Origin: Miniphocaeibacter sp964345925 | Lineage (GTDB): Bacteria; Bacillota; Clostridia; Tissierellales; Peptoniphilaceae | Length of the DNA: 47,812 nucleotides | Assembly (NCBI GenBank): GCA_964345925.1 | Contig: CAYFSP010000007.1 | Coordinates: 1-47,812, forward strand | Direction of reading: 5' to 3' | Shown here: positions 9,181 through 16,896 of the stretch, piece after piece | Position numbering within the stretch: position 1 is the first letter of the stretch | Layout: every line of letters begins with the position of its first letter | Translations under genes and position numbers: made by a program | The notes under the pieces: generated by a model | Database searches by the model: none | Seen by the model: only the letters and a program-made list of their open reading frames with translations | Told to the model about the DNA's origin: nothing

Positions 9181-10116
9181 CTATGAATCTACTTTTTCAT
9201 TTCCAATAAATATTTCATTAAATTTTTCATTAGCATATTTTCTTACGGAATCATCAAATTCCATATATTTGTCTAAGTAATCTCTACCTTCCTTGGTCAG
9301 TATACTATTGCCTCCAGGTTTTCCCCCATGTCTTCTTTTGACTACTTCAAATCCTAATGCCTTTTCCACAACCTTAATCATATTCCATGCTTTACTATAT
9401 GATAAAGCCATATGATTACAAGCTTTTTTTACGGACTTAACCTCATCTATTAATTGAAATAAAAGTTTTGTCCTAGAATCAAAAAACAATTCTTCTTTTT
9501 CTATATTAATTCTCAAAAAAGGATGTAATATTTGAGTATTATGGATTGCCAAAAGTTCTGATACTGATTCCATATCATCAATACTGTGAATTACTCCCTT
9601 GTCTTTTACATTTAAAAATTTAGTGGTCTCCTTTAATCCATCCATTGTTTTATCCATTGAATTTTCCGAATCCCTAAATACACTAAATACATTTTTGTCT
9701 ATTATAATAGGATGACCCCTTTTTCTTCTATAAGATGGTATAACGATATCTCCTTCTATATTGAATAATTCCAATAATGTTTTAAATTTGTACATTGGTA
9801 CAGAAACTGGCGTAAGTAAAACCCTATCCACCTTATTATGCAAATAGTCTAATCCAATTTTAAATAAATTTATAACAGTTGGCTCTACATTATTTGTGTT
9901 ATGCAAAAAAATAACATCATAATCCCATAAATGCCTTTCCAAATCATAATTTTCTTCACCTAGAACAATAACTTTAGGATAGACTCCCGCTTGTTGAAAA
10001 GTTAAAACCTCTCTTTTAATTACTGATATAGAACCAATTACAGATAACGGATCTATGGATTCTTCTCCTTTTATTCTATCCCCAACAATAATTATTCCAC
10101 CAATATTCTGTGGCAT
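9181..10116 (-). CDS. MobA/MocA-like domain fused to a ModE-type winged-helix regulator
   Basis: Two parts are visible in 311 aa. Residues 1 to about 200 follow the fold pattern of MobA/MocA nucleotidyltransferases of molybdenum cofactor synthesis (GGIIIVG, then a PLSVIG...VIKR segment, the AGVYPKVIVLG strand, and RKRGHPIII late in the domain). The family's glycine-rich AGGxSxRMG loop is replaced by VGDRIKGEESID, and the usual metal-binding Asp before the proline is not seen (TPVSVP). Residues 215-290 resemble the ModE N-terminal HTH (KACNHMALSYSKAWNMIKVVE, then RRHGGKPGGNSILTKEG). It is probably a regulator with an inactive transferase-like sensor domain. No cofactor genes are nearby and its ligand is unknown. 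Translation starts behind GGAGGGG. Confidence 0.8.
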   Translation of the reverse strand: MPQNIGGIIIVGDRIKGEESIDPLSVIGSISVIKREVLTFQQAGVYPKVIVLGEENYDLERHLWDYDVIFLHNTNNVEPTVINLFKIGLDYLHNKVDRVLLTPVSVPMYKFKTLLELFNIEGDIVIPSYRRKRGHPIIIDKNVFSVFRDSENSMDKTMDGLKETTKFLNVKDKGVIHSIDDMESVSELLAIHNTQILHPFLRINIEKEELFFDSRTKLLFQLIDEVKSVKKACNHMALSYSKAWNMIKVVEKALGFEVVKRRHGGKPGGNSILTKEGRDYLDKYMEFDDSVRKYANEKFNEIFIGNEKVDS

Positions 10117-10165
10117 AATACCCCTCCATTCATATGAGTTTATTTTATCATAAAAAATATATATA

Positions 10166-10194
10166 TTTACAATAAATATCCTCTATGGTAGAAT
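10166..10194 (+). promoter_or_regulatory. Promoter of ychF
   Basis: -35 TTTACA (10166-10171) and -10 TAGAAT (10189-10194) lie 17 bp apart, about 45 bases before the ychF ATG. It is divergent from the MobA/ModE-like gene, which has an extended -10-like TGATAAAAT on the other strand of the same gap. Confidence 0.6.
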
Positions 10195-10238
10195 TTATAA
10201 GGGTTTATACGATTATTAATTTAAGAAAGAGTGATTTA

Positions 10239-11330
10239 ATGAAATTAGGTATTGTAGGATTACCAAATGTTGGTAAGAGTACTATGTTTAATGCTATAAC
10301 AAAGGCAGGCGCTGAGTCTGCAAACTATCCGTTTTGTACTATTGATCCTAATATAGGTATTGTAGACGTACCTGATGAAAGATTAGCAAAATTATCAGCA
10401 ATAAGTGGTTCAAAAAAACTGCTACCTGCTAGTATAGAATTTTATGATATAGCTGGACTTGTAAAAGGCGCTAGTAAAGGCGAAGGACTTGGAAATAAAT
10501 TTCTTGCAAATATTAGAGAAGTTGACGCTATAGTAGAAGTATTAAGATGTTTTGATGATGAAAATATAGTTCATGTTGATGGTAATATCGATCCTTTAAG
10601 AGATATTGAAACAATTAACTTAGAATTAATATTCTCCGACATGGAAATGGTAGAAAAAAGACTAGAAAAATCTAGAAAGGCTCTAAAAGGAAATAAGGAC
10701 TTAAAGCCTGAAGTTGAATTACTAGAAAAATTACTATCCGTTTTAGAAGAAGGAAAATCTGCAAGAGTTTTGGATTTATGCGATGATGAGAAAAAACTTT
10801 TAAAATCTTTTGCTTTACTAAGTGATAAGCCAATAATATATGTTGCAAATGTTTCAGAGGATAATGCTGCTACAGCATATGATAATGAATATGTTAAAAA
10901 AATTCAGGAATTTGCAAAAACTGAAAATGCTGAAGTAGTTCCTATATCCGCTCAAATTGAACAGGAGATTTCAGAATTAGAAGATGATGAAAAATCCGAC
11001 TTCTTAGAGGCTATAGGCTTAGAGGAATCCGGTGTTAACGCCCTTATAAAAGCTAGTTATTCTCTACTTGGACTTATGAGCTTTTTAACAACTGGAGAAC
11101 AAGAGACTAGAGCATGGACAATAAAAAAAGGTACCAAAGCTGTAGATGCTGCTGGAAAAATTCATACAGATATTTCTAGAGGATTTATTAGAGCTGAAAT
11201 AGTTGCTTATGATGATTTAGTAGAACTTGGTTCTATGAATGCAGCAAAGGAAAAAGGTCTTGTTAGACTTGAAGGTAAAGAATATATAATGCAAGATGGC
11301 GATGTAGTACATTTTAGATTTAATGTTTAA
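10239..11330 (+). CDS. ychF: Redox/ribosome-associated P-loop ATPase YchF
   Basis: YchF is a universally conserved Obg-family P-loop protein that prefers ATP and binds ribosomes. The family signatures are clear: GLPNVGKST at residues 6-14, NYPFCTIDPN, DIAGLVKGASKGEGLGNKF, the adenine-recognition region YVANVSED, and the C-terminal TGS domain (RAWTIKKGTKAVDAAGKIH to the end). The frame is open from 10185, but the conserved N-terminus MKLGIVGLPN fixes the start at 10239 (363 aa). The promoter at 10166-10194 fits that start. It is a single-gene unit with its own terminator. Confidence 0.97.
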   Translation: MKLGIVGLPNVGKSTMFNAITKAGAESANYPFCTIDPNIGIVDVPDERLAKLSAISGSKKLLPASIEFYDIAGLVKGASKGEGLGNKFLANIREVDAIVEVLRCFDDENIVHVDGNIDPLRDIETINLELIFSDMEMVEKRLEKSRKALKGNKDLKPEVELLEKLLSVLEEGKSARVLDLCDDEKKLLKSFALLSDKPIIYVANVSEDNAATAYDNEYVKKIQEFAKTENAEVVPISAQIEQEISELEDDEKSDFLEAIGLEESGVNALIKASYSLLGLMSFLTTGEQETRAWTIKKGTKAVDAAGKIHTDISRGFIRAEIVAYDDLVELGSMNAAKEKGLVRLEGKEYIMQDGDVVHFRFNV

Positions 11331-11340
11331 TATTTTTCAC

Positions 11341-11386
11341 AAAGGCTATTTATCAACAAATGTTGGTATATAGCCTTTTTCTTTTA
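11341..11386 (+). terminator. Terminator of ychF
   Basis: Stem AAAGGCTAT (11341-11349) pairs with ATAGCCTTT (11370-11378). An extra inner stem, TATCAACA with TGTTGGTA (one G-U pair), and a T-tract reinforce it. It lies 10 bases after the stop codon. Confidence 0.85.
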
Positions 11387-11508
11387 TTTATTTTGTATTA
11401 GTTTATATTCATTTAGGTCTATTTATACCTGTTTTTACTACTTCGTTGCACCATTTTTTATTTATTAGATTTATGTTTAAACATCTATTATAATTTATCT
11501 AGCGAACA

Positions 11509-12073
11509 TTAATTCTTGTAGGGAGGTATATATTTTATAAAATTAGGACTCACATTTGCTAAATAAGCAGAAGTAGACATTGGAAACGAAGTATACTCTA
11601 GGACCAAAGTTGGTCCTGCTACTGTACCAATTTTCCCTGTATTTGGGTTATACATAAATGACACTCCTAACCTCACAGACCACTCTCTAGTAAAACCTCC
11701 AGCTTTTCCTGTTTTACGGAAAACTTTTGAATGACTGATCGATATATCTTGAGCTCTTTTTTGGTATGGTGAAATTTCCCTCTCAGTATAGGCAGGAGTC
11801 AAATTATTTTCTGTAATAATTTGAAGTATTTTCTCGTAATTATTGTCTATATGTAATAATTTAATATCGTCTATAAATTTTTTCGTAACTTCATTATCAT
11901 AATCATCATATAATGAAAAACTACCTTCATTTTTAAGTCCAGTATCTATAAAATCTTTAAAAAAGTCACTTGGTATTATAGTGCAATCTACAATATTCTC
12001 ATCATTGTTACTCACTTTTACTAATATTGTATTCGTATAACAACGCTAATTTAATTATTAAAATACCTATTAT
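11509..12073 (-). pseudogene. Degenerate paralogue of the adjacent small membrane-protein gene
   Basis: I do not recognise a family. The open frame (11509-12015, up to 168 aa) can only begin at a GTG with no ribosome binding site. The overlapping upstream frame (12073-12008) encodes a hydrophobic stretch ending LALLYEYNISKSE that resembles the membrane anchor of the neighbouring copy (VVLFYKYKNNSK), but it lacks an ATG and hits a stop. The middle aligns with the neighbour: KKFIDDIKLL...NNYEKI...ENLT...PY here against EKYIDEIRML...KNYQAI...ENLT...PY there. I read this as a tandem duplicate that has lost its start and shifted frame. The extra C-terminal region (about 100 residues) has no counterpart next door. 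It could still be an intact soluble protein starting at the GTG. Confidence 0.55.
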
Positions 12074-12079
12074 TTAACT

Positions 12080-12441
12080 CTATTTTTGTTCAAAAATTTC
12101 ATCAACGTCTCCCCCTCCTTCTAACAACGGTGTATAAGGATAGTATGGCATATTCATTACGCCAACAGTTAAATTTTCATCTTCAAGCAAATCATTAATA
12201 GCTTGATAATTTTTTCCTCATACAACATTCTTATTTCATCAATATATTTTTCTATGACATCGTTTCCCTCGCTGTCAATAAAACTTAATTTGTCTTCATC
12301 TGAAAATCCTGCATGTAAACATACTTTTAATGCTTTAAATTCATCAAGGTTTTTCGAATTATTTTTATATTTATAAAACAATACTACAGCTGCTATTAAC
12401 AAAACAATAGTAAAAACAACATAAACACCTTTGTTTTTCAT
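12080..12441 (-). pseudogene. Small single-pass membrane protein gene with a frameshift
   Basis: An ATG with a GGGAG ribosome binding site opens a frame with a clear N-terminal membrane anchor (residues 5-24, VVFTIVLLIAAVVLFYKY). That frame stops at 12169 after 90 aa. Its tail is out of register. Restoring one A to the A6 run near 12210 continues the protein as NYQAINDLLEDENLTVGV... to a stop at 12080 (about 120 aa). The restored part aligns with the paralogue at 11509-12015. This suggests a one-base deletion, a homopolymer sequencing error, or a phase-variable A-tract. The function is unknown. An extracytoplasmic domain behind an anchor is the visible design. Confidence 0.6.
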
Positions 12442-12756
12442 AGTATTTCTCCCTACTTAACAATATAAATATTAAAACTAGCCAGAAGTCACACAAAGTC
12501 TACATGTCATAGTTTAATAATTAATAAAGCAATAATAATATATAGATATTACAAATTATTTTCTCTATAGCTTTCTATATCTTTCTATTATTATGATATA
12601 ATTATTTCTTACCCATATTTTTAAAAAAATTCAAAATGGCTATATTTTTAAGTTATATAAATTATATTCTATCTACCACAAACATAAATATAGGTGGAAA
12701 TTAATCCTCCTTATCTTCAACAATACCTATTTCAATATTAATTGTTTCTACTACAA
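12442..12756. other. AT-rich intergenic stretch, no gene recognised
   Basis: This 315-bp gap lies between the small membrane-protein gene and the tRNA-Lys terminator. On the minus strand a short open segment ending at 12701 reads IVVETINIEIGIVEDKED and stop, which looks like a protein C-terminus but has no start or upstream continuation. An AAGGAGG follows it without a usable start codon nearby. I see no RNA or repeat structure. Confidence 0.5.
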
Positions 12757-12783
12757 TAAAAAAGAACCCTTATAAAAGAGTTC
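12757..12783 (-). terminator. Terminator of tRNA-Lys
   Basis: On the minus strand, stem GAACTC/GGGTTC (one G-U pair, 12764-12783) is followed by six T. It begins 6 bases past the encoded CCA of the tRNA. Confidence 0.75.
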
Positions 12784-12788
12784 ATCTT

Positions 12789-12864
12789 TGGTGTCCCCAC
12801 AGGGATTCGAACCCTGGACACCCTGATTAAGAGTCAGGTGCTCTACCGGCTGAGCTATGGAGAC
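12789..12864 (-). tRNA. tRNA-Lys (CTT anticodon)
   Basis: The 76-nt cloverleaf has acceptor GTCTCCA/TGGGGAC (one G-U), D-arm GCTC...GAGC, anticodon stem CCTGA/TCAGG with loop CTCTTAA (anticodon CTT, reads AAG), T-arm CAGGG TTCGAAT CCCTG, and discriminator A with encoded CCA. Confidence 0.97.
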
Positions 12865-12929
12865 ATATAAAACTATATCACCCTTTTTATTTACCCATTT
12901 TTTTATTTTTAAACAATTTTTTTCGAAAA

Positions 12930-12961
12930 AAATAAAACTTAAACAATTTCAAGTTTTATTT
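12930..12961 (-). terminator. Terminator of ptsH
   Basis: Stem AAATAAAACTT (12930-12940) pairs with 12951-12961, followed on the minus strand by a T7 run. The hairpin starts 7 bases after the ptsH stop. The T-run is itself part of an 18-bp perfect palindrome (ATTTTTTTCGAAAAAAAT, 12916-12933). Confidence 0.75.
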
Positions 12962-12967
12962 CATATT

Positions 12968-13225
12968 CTATAATTCATTTTCTAGAAAATCTTTTAAGTT
13001 TTCTAACGCTGCAATTTCGTCTTCGCCTTCACATTGGAGAATTATCTCAGAACCCCGATATGCCCCCATACTAAGAATTGACAATATACTTTTACCGTCA
13101 TATTCTTTATCCCCTTTTATCAATGTAATCTTACTTTGATATTTTATTGCTTCTTGTAAATATCTTGCAGCAGGTCTAGCATGTAGTCCTTCCTCGTTCG
13201 TTATAATAACCTTTTCCCGCACCAT
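12968..13225 (-). CDS. ptsH: Phosphocarrier protein HPr
   Basis: HPr relays phosphate from enzyme I to sugar permeases and serves as the catabolite-repression signal. Starting at the ATG at 13225, behind a GGAGG site, the protein is 85 aa. The active histidine then falls at position 15 (GLHARPAAR) and the regulatory serine at 46 (GKSILSILSMGA), exactly the family numbering. This supports the shorter start over the longer open frame beginning at 13267. It is HPr rather than Crh because His15 is present. No enzyme I gene is adjacent. It follows rubrerythrin with a strong hairpin between them. Confidence 0.96.
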   Translation of the reverse strand: MVREKVIITNEEGLHARPAARYLQEAIKYQSKITLIKGDKEYDGKSILSILSMGAYRGSEIILQCEGEDEIAALENLKDFLENEL

Positions 13226-13248
13226 AGTTCCTTCCTCCAATTTAGTTA

Positions 13249-13272
13249 TTGGAATGCCTTTTGGCATTCCAA
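13249..13272. terminator. Hairpin between rubrerythrin and ptsH
   Basis: A 10-bp perfect stem TTGGAATGCC/GGCATTCCAA (13249-13258, 13263-13272) has a TTTT loop. On the minus strand it separates the rubrerythrin stop from the ptsH start but lacks a U-tract in that direction. The T-run is on the plus-strand side, where no gene reads in. It may attenuate transcription or protect mRNA ends. Confidence 0.55.
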
Positions 13273-13285
13273 CTTTTTATAATAA

Positions 13286-13831
13286 TTAATATGCAATAAA
13301 TTTAGATGATAAAGCGCCACAAATAGGACATTTGTCTTCTTCACCAGTTATACTTACAAATCCACATACTGGACATAATAAGATTTTTTCTGCATCTAAG
13401 TCTTTACCTTGATCAACTGCATCTTTTGCTTTGCCAAATAATACAGCGTGAACTTTTTCTGCTTCAATAGCAAATCTCATTGCAGATACTGCAGCTTTTT
13501 CCCCTTGCATTTCTGCTACTGCTATATATGCTGGGTACATTTCTGTATATTCAAAGATTTCTCCACCTCTAGCACCTTCTAAGTTTTCTGAAGTTGTGCC
13601 TAAGCCAAATCCTGCCATACTAGCAACTAAGAAATCACCTTTAACATCTTTCATCGCTTTAAAATGTAATCCTGCATGAACTTTTTCTGCATCTGCTGTA
13701 CAATGAAATAATCTTTCTACATTTGGAAATCCTTCCTTACCAGCATGTTCTCCCCAAATATCATATCTGTTTCTAGCTTGTGATTCTCCACCATAAGCTG
13801 ATCTTAAGTTAGCTTGTGTCATATCTTTCAT
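13286..13831 (-). CDS. Rubrerythrin
   Basis: Rubrerythrin is a non-haem iron peroxidase that detoxifies H2O2 in anaerobes. The 181-aa protein has an N-terminal ferritin-like diiron four-helix domain (helix residues in ESQARNRY, ADAEKVHAGLH and IEAEKVHAVLF) and a C-terminal rubredoxin-type domain with CPVCG and CPICG zinc/iron knuckles. Length and order are standard. Translation begins at an ATG behind GGGGG. It fits the oxygen-sensitive metabolism implied by the pyruvate:ferredoxin oxidoreductase in this window. Confidence 0.96.
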   Translation of the reverse strand: MKDMTQANLRSAYGGESQARNRYDIWGEHAGKEGFPNVERLFHCTADAEKVHAGLHFKAMKDVKGDFLVASMAGFGLGTTSENLEGARGGEIFEYTEMYPAYIAVAEMQGEKAAVSAMRFAIEAEKVHAVLFGKAKDAVDQGKDLDAEKILLCPVCGFVSITGEEDKCPICGALSSKFIAY

Positions 13832-13919
13832 TATAAATTACCCCCTTTTATTTAATATTATAATAACATATAAAATTTTTCTAGTCTATGTTTTTAATAT
13901 ATTTTTGTAATGATTACTG

Positions 13920-14981
13920 TTAAAAATTAAACTCACTTTTCATTCTTTCTTCAATTGCTTTCTTTCTATTGGATTCTTCTCCCATTTCACTTGAATCAAG
14001 TTTATCTATCCAGTTTAATGCTTTACCTGTTCCTCTTACGACGGCTGTAGCAGGTCCTTCTGCAACCTTTACCTTAATGCCTATCTTATCCTGAATTCTT
14101 TTATCCAGTCCAGATATAAGGCTACTACCCCCTGTCATTATAACGCCTCTTTCAAAAAGATCCGCCGCTAGTTCAGGTGGTGTTTGTTCTAAAACATTAT
14201 GCACCGTGTCCACAATTTGTTTTAATGGCTTTTCTAATGCTTCTGCAATATCTGAAGCCGTAATAAATACATGCATAGGTAAACCATTGATTAAATTTCT
14301 TCCCCTTACTTCAAATAGGTCATTGTCATCTCTGCTATTTGCTGTAGCTATATTTATTTTTATATCCTCTGCAGTTCTTTCTCCAATTATCATATTATAT
14401 TTTCTCTTTATATAATTTGATATTGCTAAGTCACATTCATCTCCTGCTATTGGTATTGAACGATTTATTATTATTCCTCCAAGGGCAATTACTGCTACAT
14501 CAGTAGTTCCACCACCAATATCTATAATCATACTTCCACCTGTGTCGGCTATATCAACTCCTACACCTATTGCAGCAGCCAGTGGTTCTTCAATTAAATA
14601 TGTCTTATAAGCACCTGCAAATTTACTAGCTTGAATTACGGCTCTTCTCTGTACCTGTGTTATTTCACTTGGTACACATATTACTACATTTGGTCTAAAG
14701 TATGATTTTCCCAACGTTTTATTTATAAAATAAGACAACATTTTTTCTGTTGTATTAAAATCTGCTATAACTCCATCTTTCATAGGTCTTGTAGCTATTA
14801 TATTGCCTGGCGTTCTACCAAGCATTTTTTTAGCTTCCTTTCCTACTGAGATAACCTTACCCGTATAGCTGTCCATGGCCACCACAGAAGGTTCGTTTAT
14901 CACTACGCCTTTACCTCTCATATATACGAGTACTGAGGCTGTTCCTAAATCTATCGCTATGCTTTTTCTTAAATTAGCCAT
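13920..14981 (-). CDS. MreB/Mbl-family rod-shape actin
   Basis: A bacterial actin that organises lateral cell-wall synthesis at the membrane. The 353-aa sequence carries the actin-fold phosphate loops IDLGTASVLVY (residues 10-20) and DIGGGTTDVAV, the IEEPLAAAIG segment and the adenosine motif GGSSLISGLD. No mreC or mreD follows, so it is a stand-alone copy of the Mbl or MreBH kind rather than the mreBCD operon copy. The C-terminal tail after residue 330 is charged and longer than in many homologues. It is divergent from the BFD-like gene. Confidence 0.93.
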   Translation of the reverse strand: MANLRKSIAIDLGTASVLVYMRGKGVVINEPSVVAMDSYTGKVISVGKEAKKMLGRTPGNIIATRPMKDGVIADFNTTEKMLSYFINKTLGKSYFRPNVVICVPSEITQVQRRAVIQASKFAGAYKTYLIEEPLAAAIGVGVDIADTGGSMIIDIGGGTTDVAVIALGGIIINRSIPIAGDECDLAISNYIKRKYNMIIGERTAEDIKINIATANSRDDNDLFEVRGRNLINGLPMHVFITASDIAEALEKPLKQIVDTVHNVLEQTPPELAADLFERGVIMTGGSSLISGLDKRIQDKIGIKVKVAEGPATAVVRGTGKALNWIDKLDSSEMGEESNRKKAIEERMKSEFNF

Positions 14982-15108
14982 TTTACTCTTCCTCTCATAT
15001 TTCTAATACCTAATATATCATAAACAAATTTCAAATTGAATATTAATTTTATTCTTTATGAGTTTTATGATAGAATTATTCTGAAAAATATAAACAAAGA
15101 GGAAATTT

Positions 15109-15324
15109 ATGGAAAATAAAGAAAATTTAATTATGGATAAACTTACTAAAGTATGTACTTGTAAATCCATAACAAAACATACAATTAAAAAAAATATAGA
15201 AAATGGATATGATGATTTAGAATCTATTAGAAAAAAAACAGGTGCTGGTTCTGGTTATTGCAAGGGCAAAAATTGTACTGAACCAATACAAGTACTAATT
15301 GATGAATATTGGGAAAATAAATAA
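15109..15324 (+). CDS. BFD-like [2Fe-2S]-binding protein
   Basis: This 71-aa protein has the bacterioferritin-associated ferredoxin fold signature. Cysteines at 16 and 18 (CTC) and at 51 and 56 (GAGSGYCKGKNC) would hold a [2Fe-2S] cluster. Such domains occur alone or at the ends of flavin dehydrogenases. Its redox partner is unknown here. Start is an ATG behind AGAGGAAATTT. An extended -10 (TGATAGAAT) lies upstream. Its stop codon is inside the stem of the terminator it shares with metK. Confidence 0.88.
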   Translation: MENKENLIMDKLTKVCTCKSITKHTIKKNIENGYDDLESIRKKTGAGSGYCKGKNCTEPIQVLIDEYWENK

Positions 15325-15346
15325 GTAGGCATATGCCTACTTATTT
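15319..15346. terminator. Bidirectional terminator between the BFD-like gene and metK
   Basis: A 12-bp perfect stem AAATAAGTAGGC/GCCTACTTATTT (15319-15330, 15335-15346) with ATAT loop and A/T flanks on both sides. It serves two convergent genes and includes the stop codon of the plus-strand gene. Confidence 0.85.
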
Positions 15347-15350
15347 TATA

Positions 15351-16529
15351 TTATAATTCTTTTTTTAATTCTTCAACTTTATCTAATTTTTCCCAAGGTA
15401 AATCTAAATCAAGTCTTCCAAAATGTCCGTAGGAAGCAACTTGTTTATAAATTGGTCTTCTTAAATCAAGTATATCTATTATTGCTGCTGGTCTAGTATC
15501 AAAATGTTTTGAAACAATTTCAGATAATTTTTCTTCATCTACTTTTCCCGTTCCAAATGTATCTACATATATAGATACTGGTTTAGCTACTCCAATAGCA
15601 TAAGATAGTCCAACTTCTACCTTATCAGCTAATCCTGCTGCTACTATATTCTTAGCAATATACCTAGCCATATAAGCTCCTGAACGGTCAACTTTTGTAG
15701 GGTCTTTTCCTGAAAAAGCACCTCCGCCATGTCTTCCAAATCCTCCATAGGTATCAACTATTATTTTTCTACCAGTTAATCCTGAGTCACCCATAGGTCC
15801 ACCTATTTCAAATCTACCAGTTGGATTTATATAAAATTTTGTATTTTCATCTATTAAATTTTCAGGGATAACCTTTAAGATTAATTCTCTTTTTATATCT
15901 TCCCTTAGTTTTTCAGTTGTTACATTTGGATCATGTTGTGTAGAAACAACAACAGCATCTACTCTAACTGGCTTATCGTCAATATATTCTACTGTCACTT
16001 GAGATTTACCATCTGGTCTTAAATAAGGTAAAATACTATTTTTTCTAAGCTCTGTTAATTTTCTAGTTAATTCATGTGCTAGGCTAATTGTTAAAGGCAT
16101 ATACTCCTCTGTTTCATTGCAAGCATACCCAAATACCATTCCCTGATCTCCTGCACCAATCTTGTCGTATTTATCCCCTTCTGTTTCTTTGAATTCCAAA
16201 GATGAGTCAACGCCTAGAGCAATATCTTTTGACTGCTCGTTTATTGATGTAATAACTGCACAAGTATCACAGTCAAAACCGTATTTTCCCCTATCATATC
16301 CTATTTCTCGTATTGTTTCCCTTACGATATTTTGAACATCTACATAGGAAGATGTTGTAATCTCTCCCATAACAAAAACCGTTCCTGTAGTTGTTATACA
16401 TTCACAAGCCACCCTTGCATTGCTATCTTTTTCTAAAATAGCATCTAATACAGCATCGGATAATTGGTCACATATTTTATCTGGGTGACCCTCAGTAACT
16501 GATTCTGAAGTAAATAATTTTCTTTTCAT
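15351..16529 (-). CDS. metK: S-adenosylmethionine synthetase
   Basis: MetK makes S-adenosylmethionine from methionine and ATP. The 392-aa protein contains the N-terminal GHPDKICDQLSDAVLD motif, the ATP signature GAGDQGMVFGYA and the P-loop-like GGGAFSGKDPTKVDRS. The ATG is preceded by AGGAG. Upstream on the same strand lies a SAM-I riboswitch with its own terminator, so its product represses it. The leader is unusually long: about 190 bases separate the riboswitch terminator from the start codon. Confidence 0.98.
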   Translation of the reverse strand: MKRKLFTSESVTEGHPDKICDQLSDAVLDAILEKDSNARVACECITTTGTVFVMGEITTSSYVDVQNIVRETIREIGYDRGKYGFDCDTCAVITSINEQSKDIALGVDSSLEFKETEGDKYDKIGAGDQGMVFGYACNETEEYMPLTISLAHELTRKLTELRKNSILPYLRPDGKSQVTVEYIDDKPVRVDAVVVSTQHDPNVTTEKLREDIKRELILKVIPENLIDENTKFYINPTGRFEIGGPMGDSGLTGRKIIVDTYGGFGRHGGGAFSGKDPTKVDRSGAYMARYIAKNIVAAGLADKVEVGLSYAIGVAKPVSIYVDTFGTGKVDEEKLSEIVSKHFDTRPAAIIDILDLRRPIYKQVASYGHFGRLDLDLPWEKLDKVEELKKEL

Positions 16530-16716
16530 TTTTTCTCCTATATTAAATTGTTGTAAAATTACTATGCAATATAAAATATTAGTAAATATATTAATTTTCT
16601 ATTCTACATACATATAATTAAACTTAGTCTATATTTCTAATGAGAGATATATTTTATTTTAAAAATATAAATCCAACCTATATAGTTTTAAAAATAAAAA
16701 CTATATTAGGCATAAT
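16530..16716 (-). other. Long metK leader segment with an extra hairpin
   Basis: This segment lies between the SAM-I terminator and metK. It holds an imperfect hairpin, CCTATATAGTTTT with AAAACTATATTAGG (16677-16711), which lacks a run of T after it. No open reading frame is seen, and I see no further regulatory motif apart from the AGGAG site before metK. Confidence 0.5.
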
Positions 16717-16745
16717 AAAAAATAACCTTGCTGAAAAGCAAGGTT
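16717..16745 (-). terminator. Riboswitch-controlled terminator
   Basis: A 9-bp perfect stem AACCTTGCT/AGCAAGGTT (16724-16745) with a 4-base loop is followed on the minus strand by ATTTTTT. It lies directly downstream of the SAM-I aptamer as its expression platform. Confidence 0.9.
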
Positions 16746-16754
16746 ACAAAAGAG

Positions 16755-16845
16755 CTTATTTTTCAGACAAATCTGCAGGATTTAGCACCTAATTAAATAG
16801 GTTGCCGGGTTTCACAGGGCCAGTCCCTCCACCACTCTCAATAAG
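16755..16845 (-). promoter_or_regulatory. SAM-I (S-box) riboswitch aptamer
   Basis: The minus strand shows the highly conserved core GAGAGTGGTGGAGGGACTGG, followed by CCCTGTGAAACCCGGCAACC and GGTGCTAAATCCTGCAGA. Closing stem P1 pairs CTTATT (16840-16845) with AATAAG (16755-16760). In known S-boxes, SAM binding favours the terminator and shuts off downstream methionine/SAM genes. Here that gene is metK. Confidence 0.96.
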
Positions 16846-16867
16846 AAATATTTTATTTTACTCATTT

Positions 16868-16896
16868 ATGTTAACATCTATTATTTATTTAGTCAA
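16868..16896 (-). promoter_or_regulatory. Promoter of the SAM-I riboswitch/metK transcript
   Basis: -35 TTGACT (16891-16896) sits within the last codons of ispF and -10 TAACAT (16868-16873) is 17 bp away. The start would be near 16861, about 16 bases before the aptamer. Confidence 0.55.

Noticed and set aside
13226..13267. Longer HPr start
   Set aside because: The extra 14 residues come from the intergenic hairpin and shift His15 and Ser46 out of canonical numbering.
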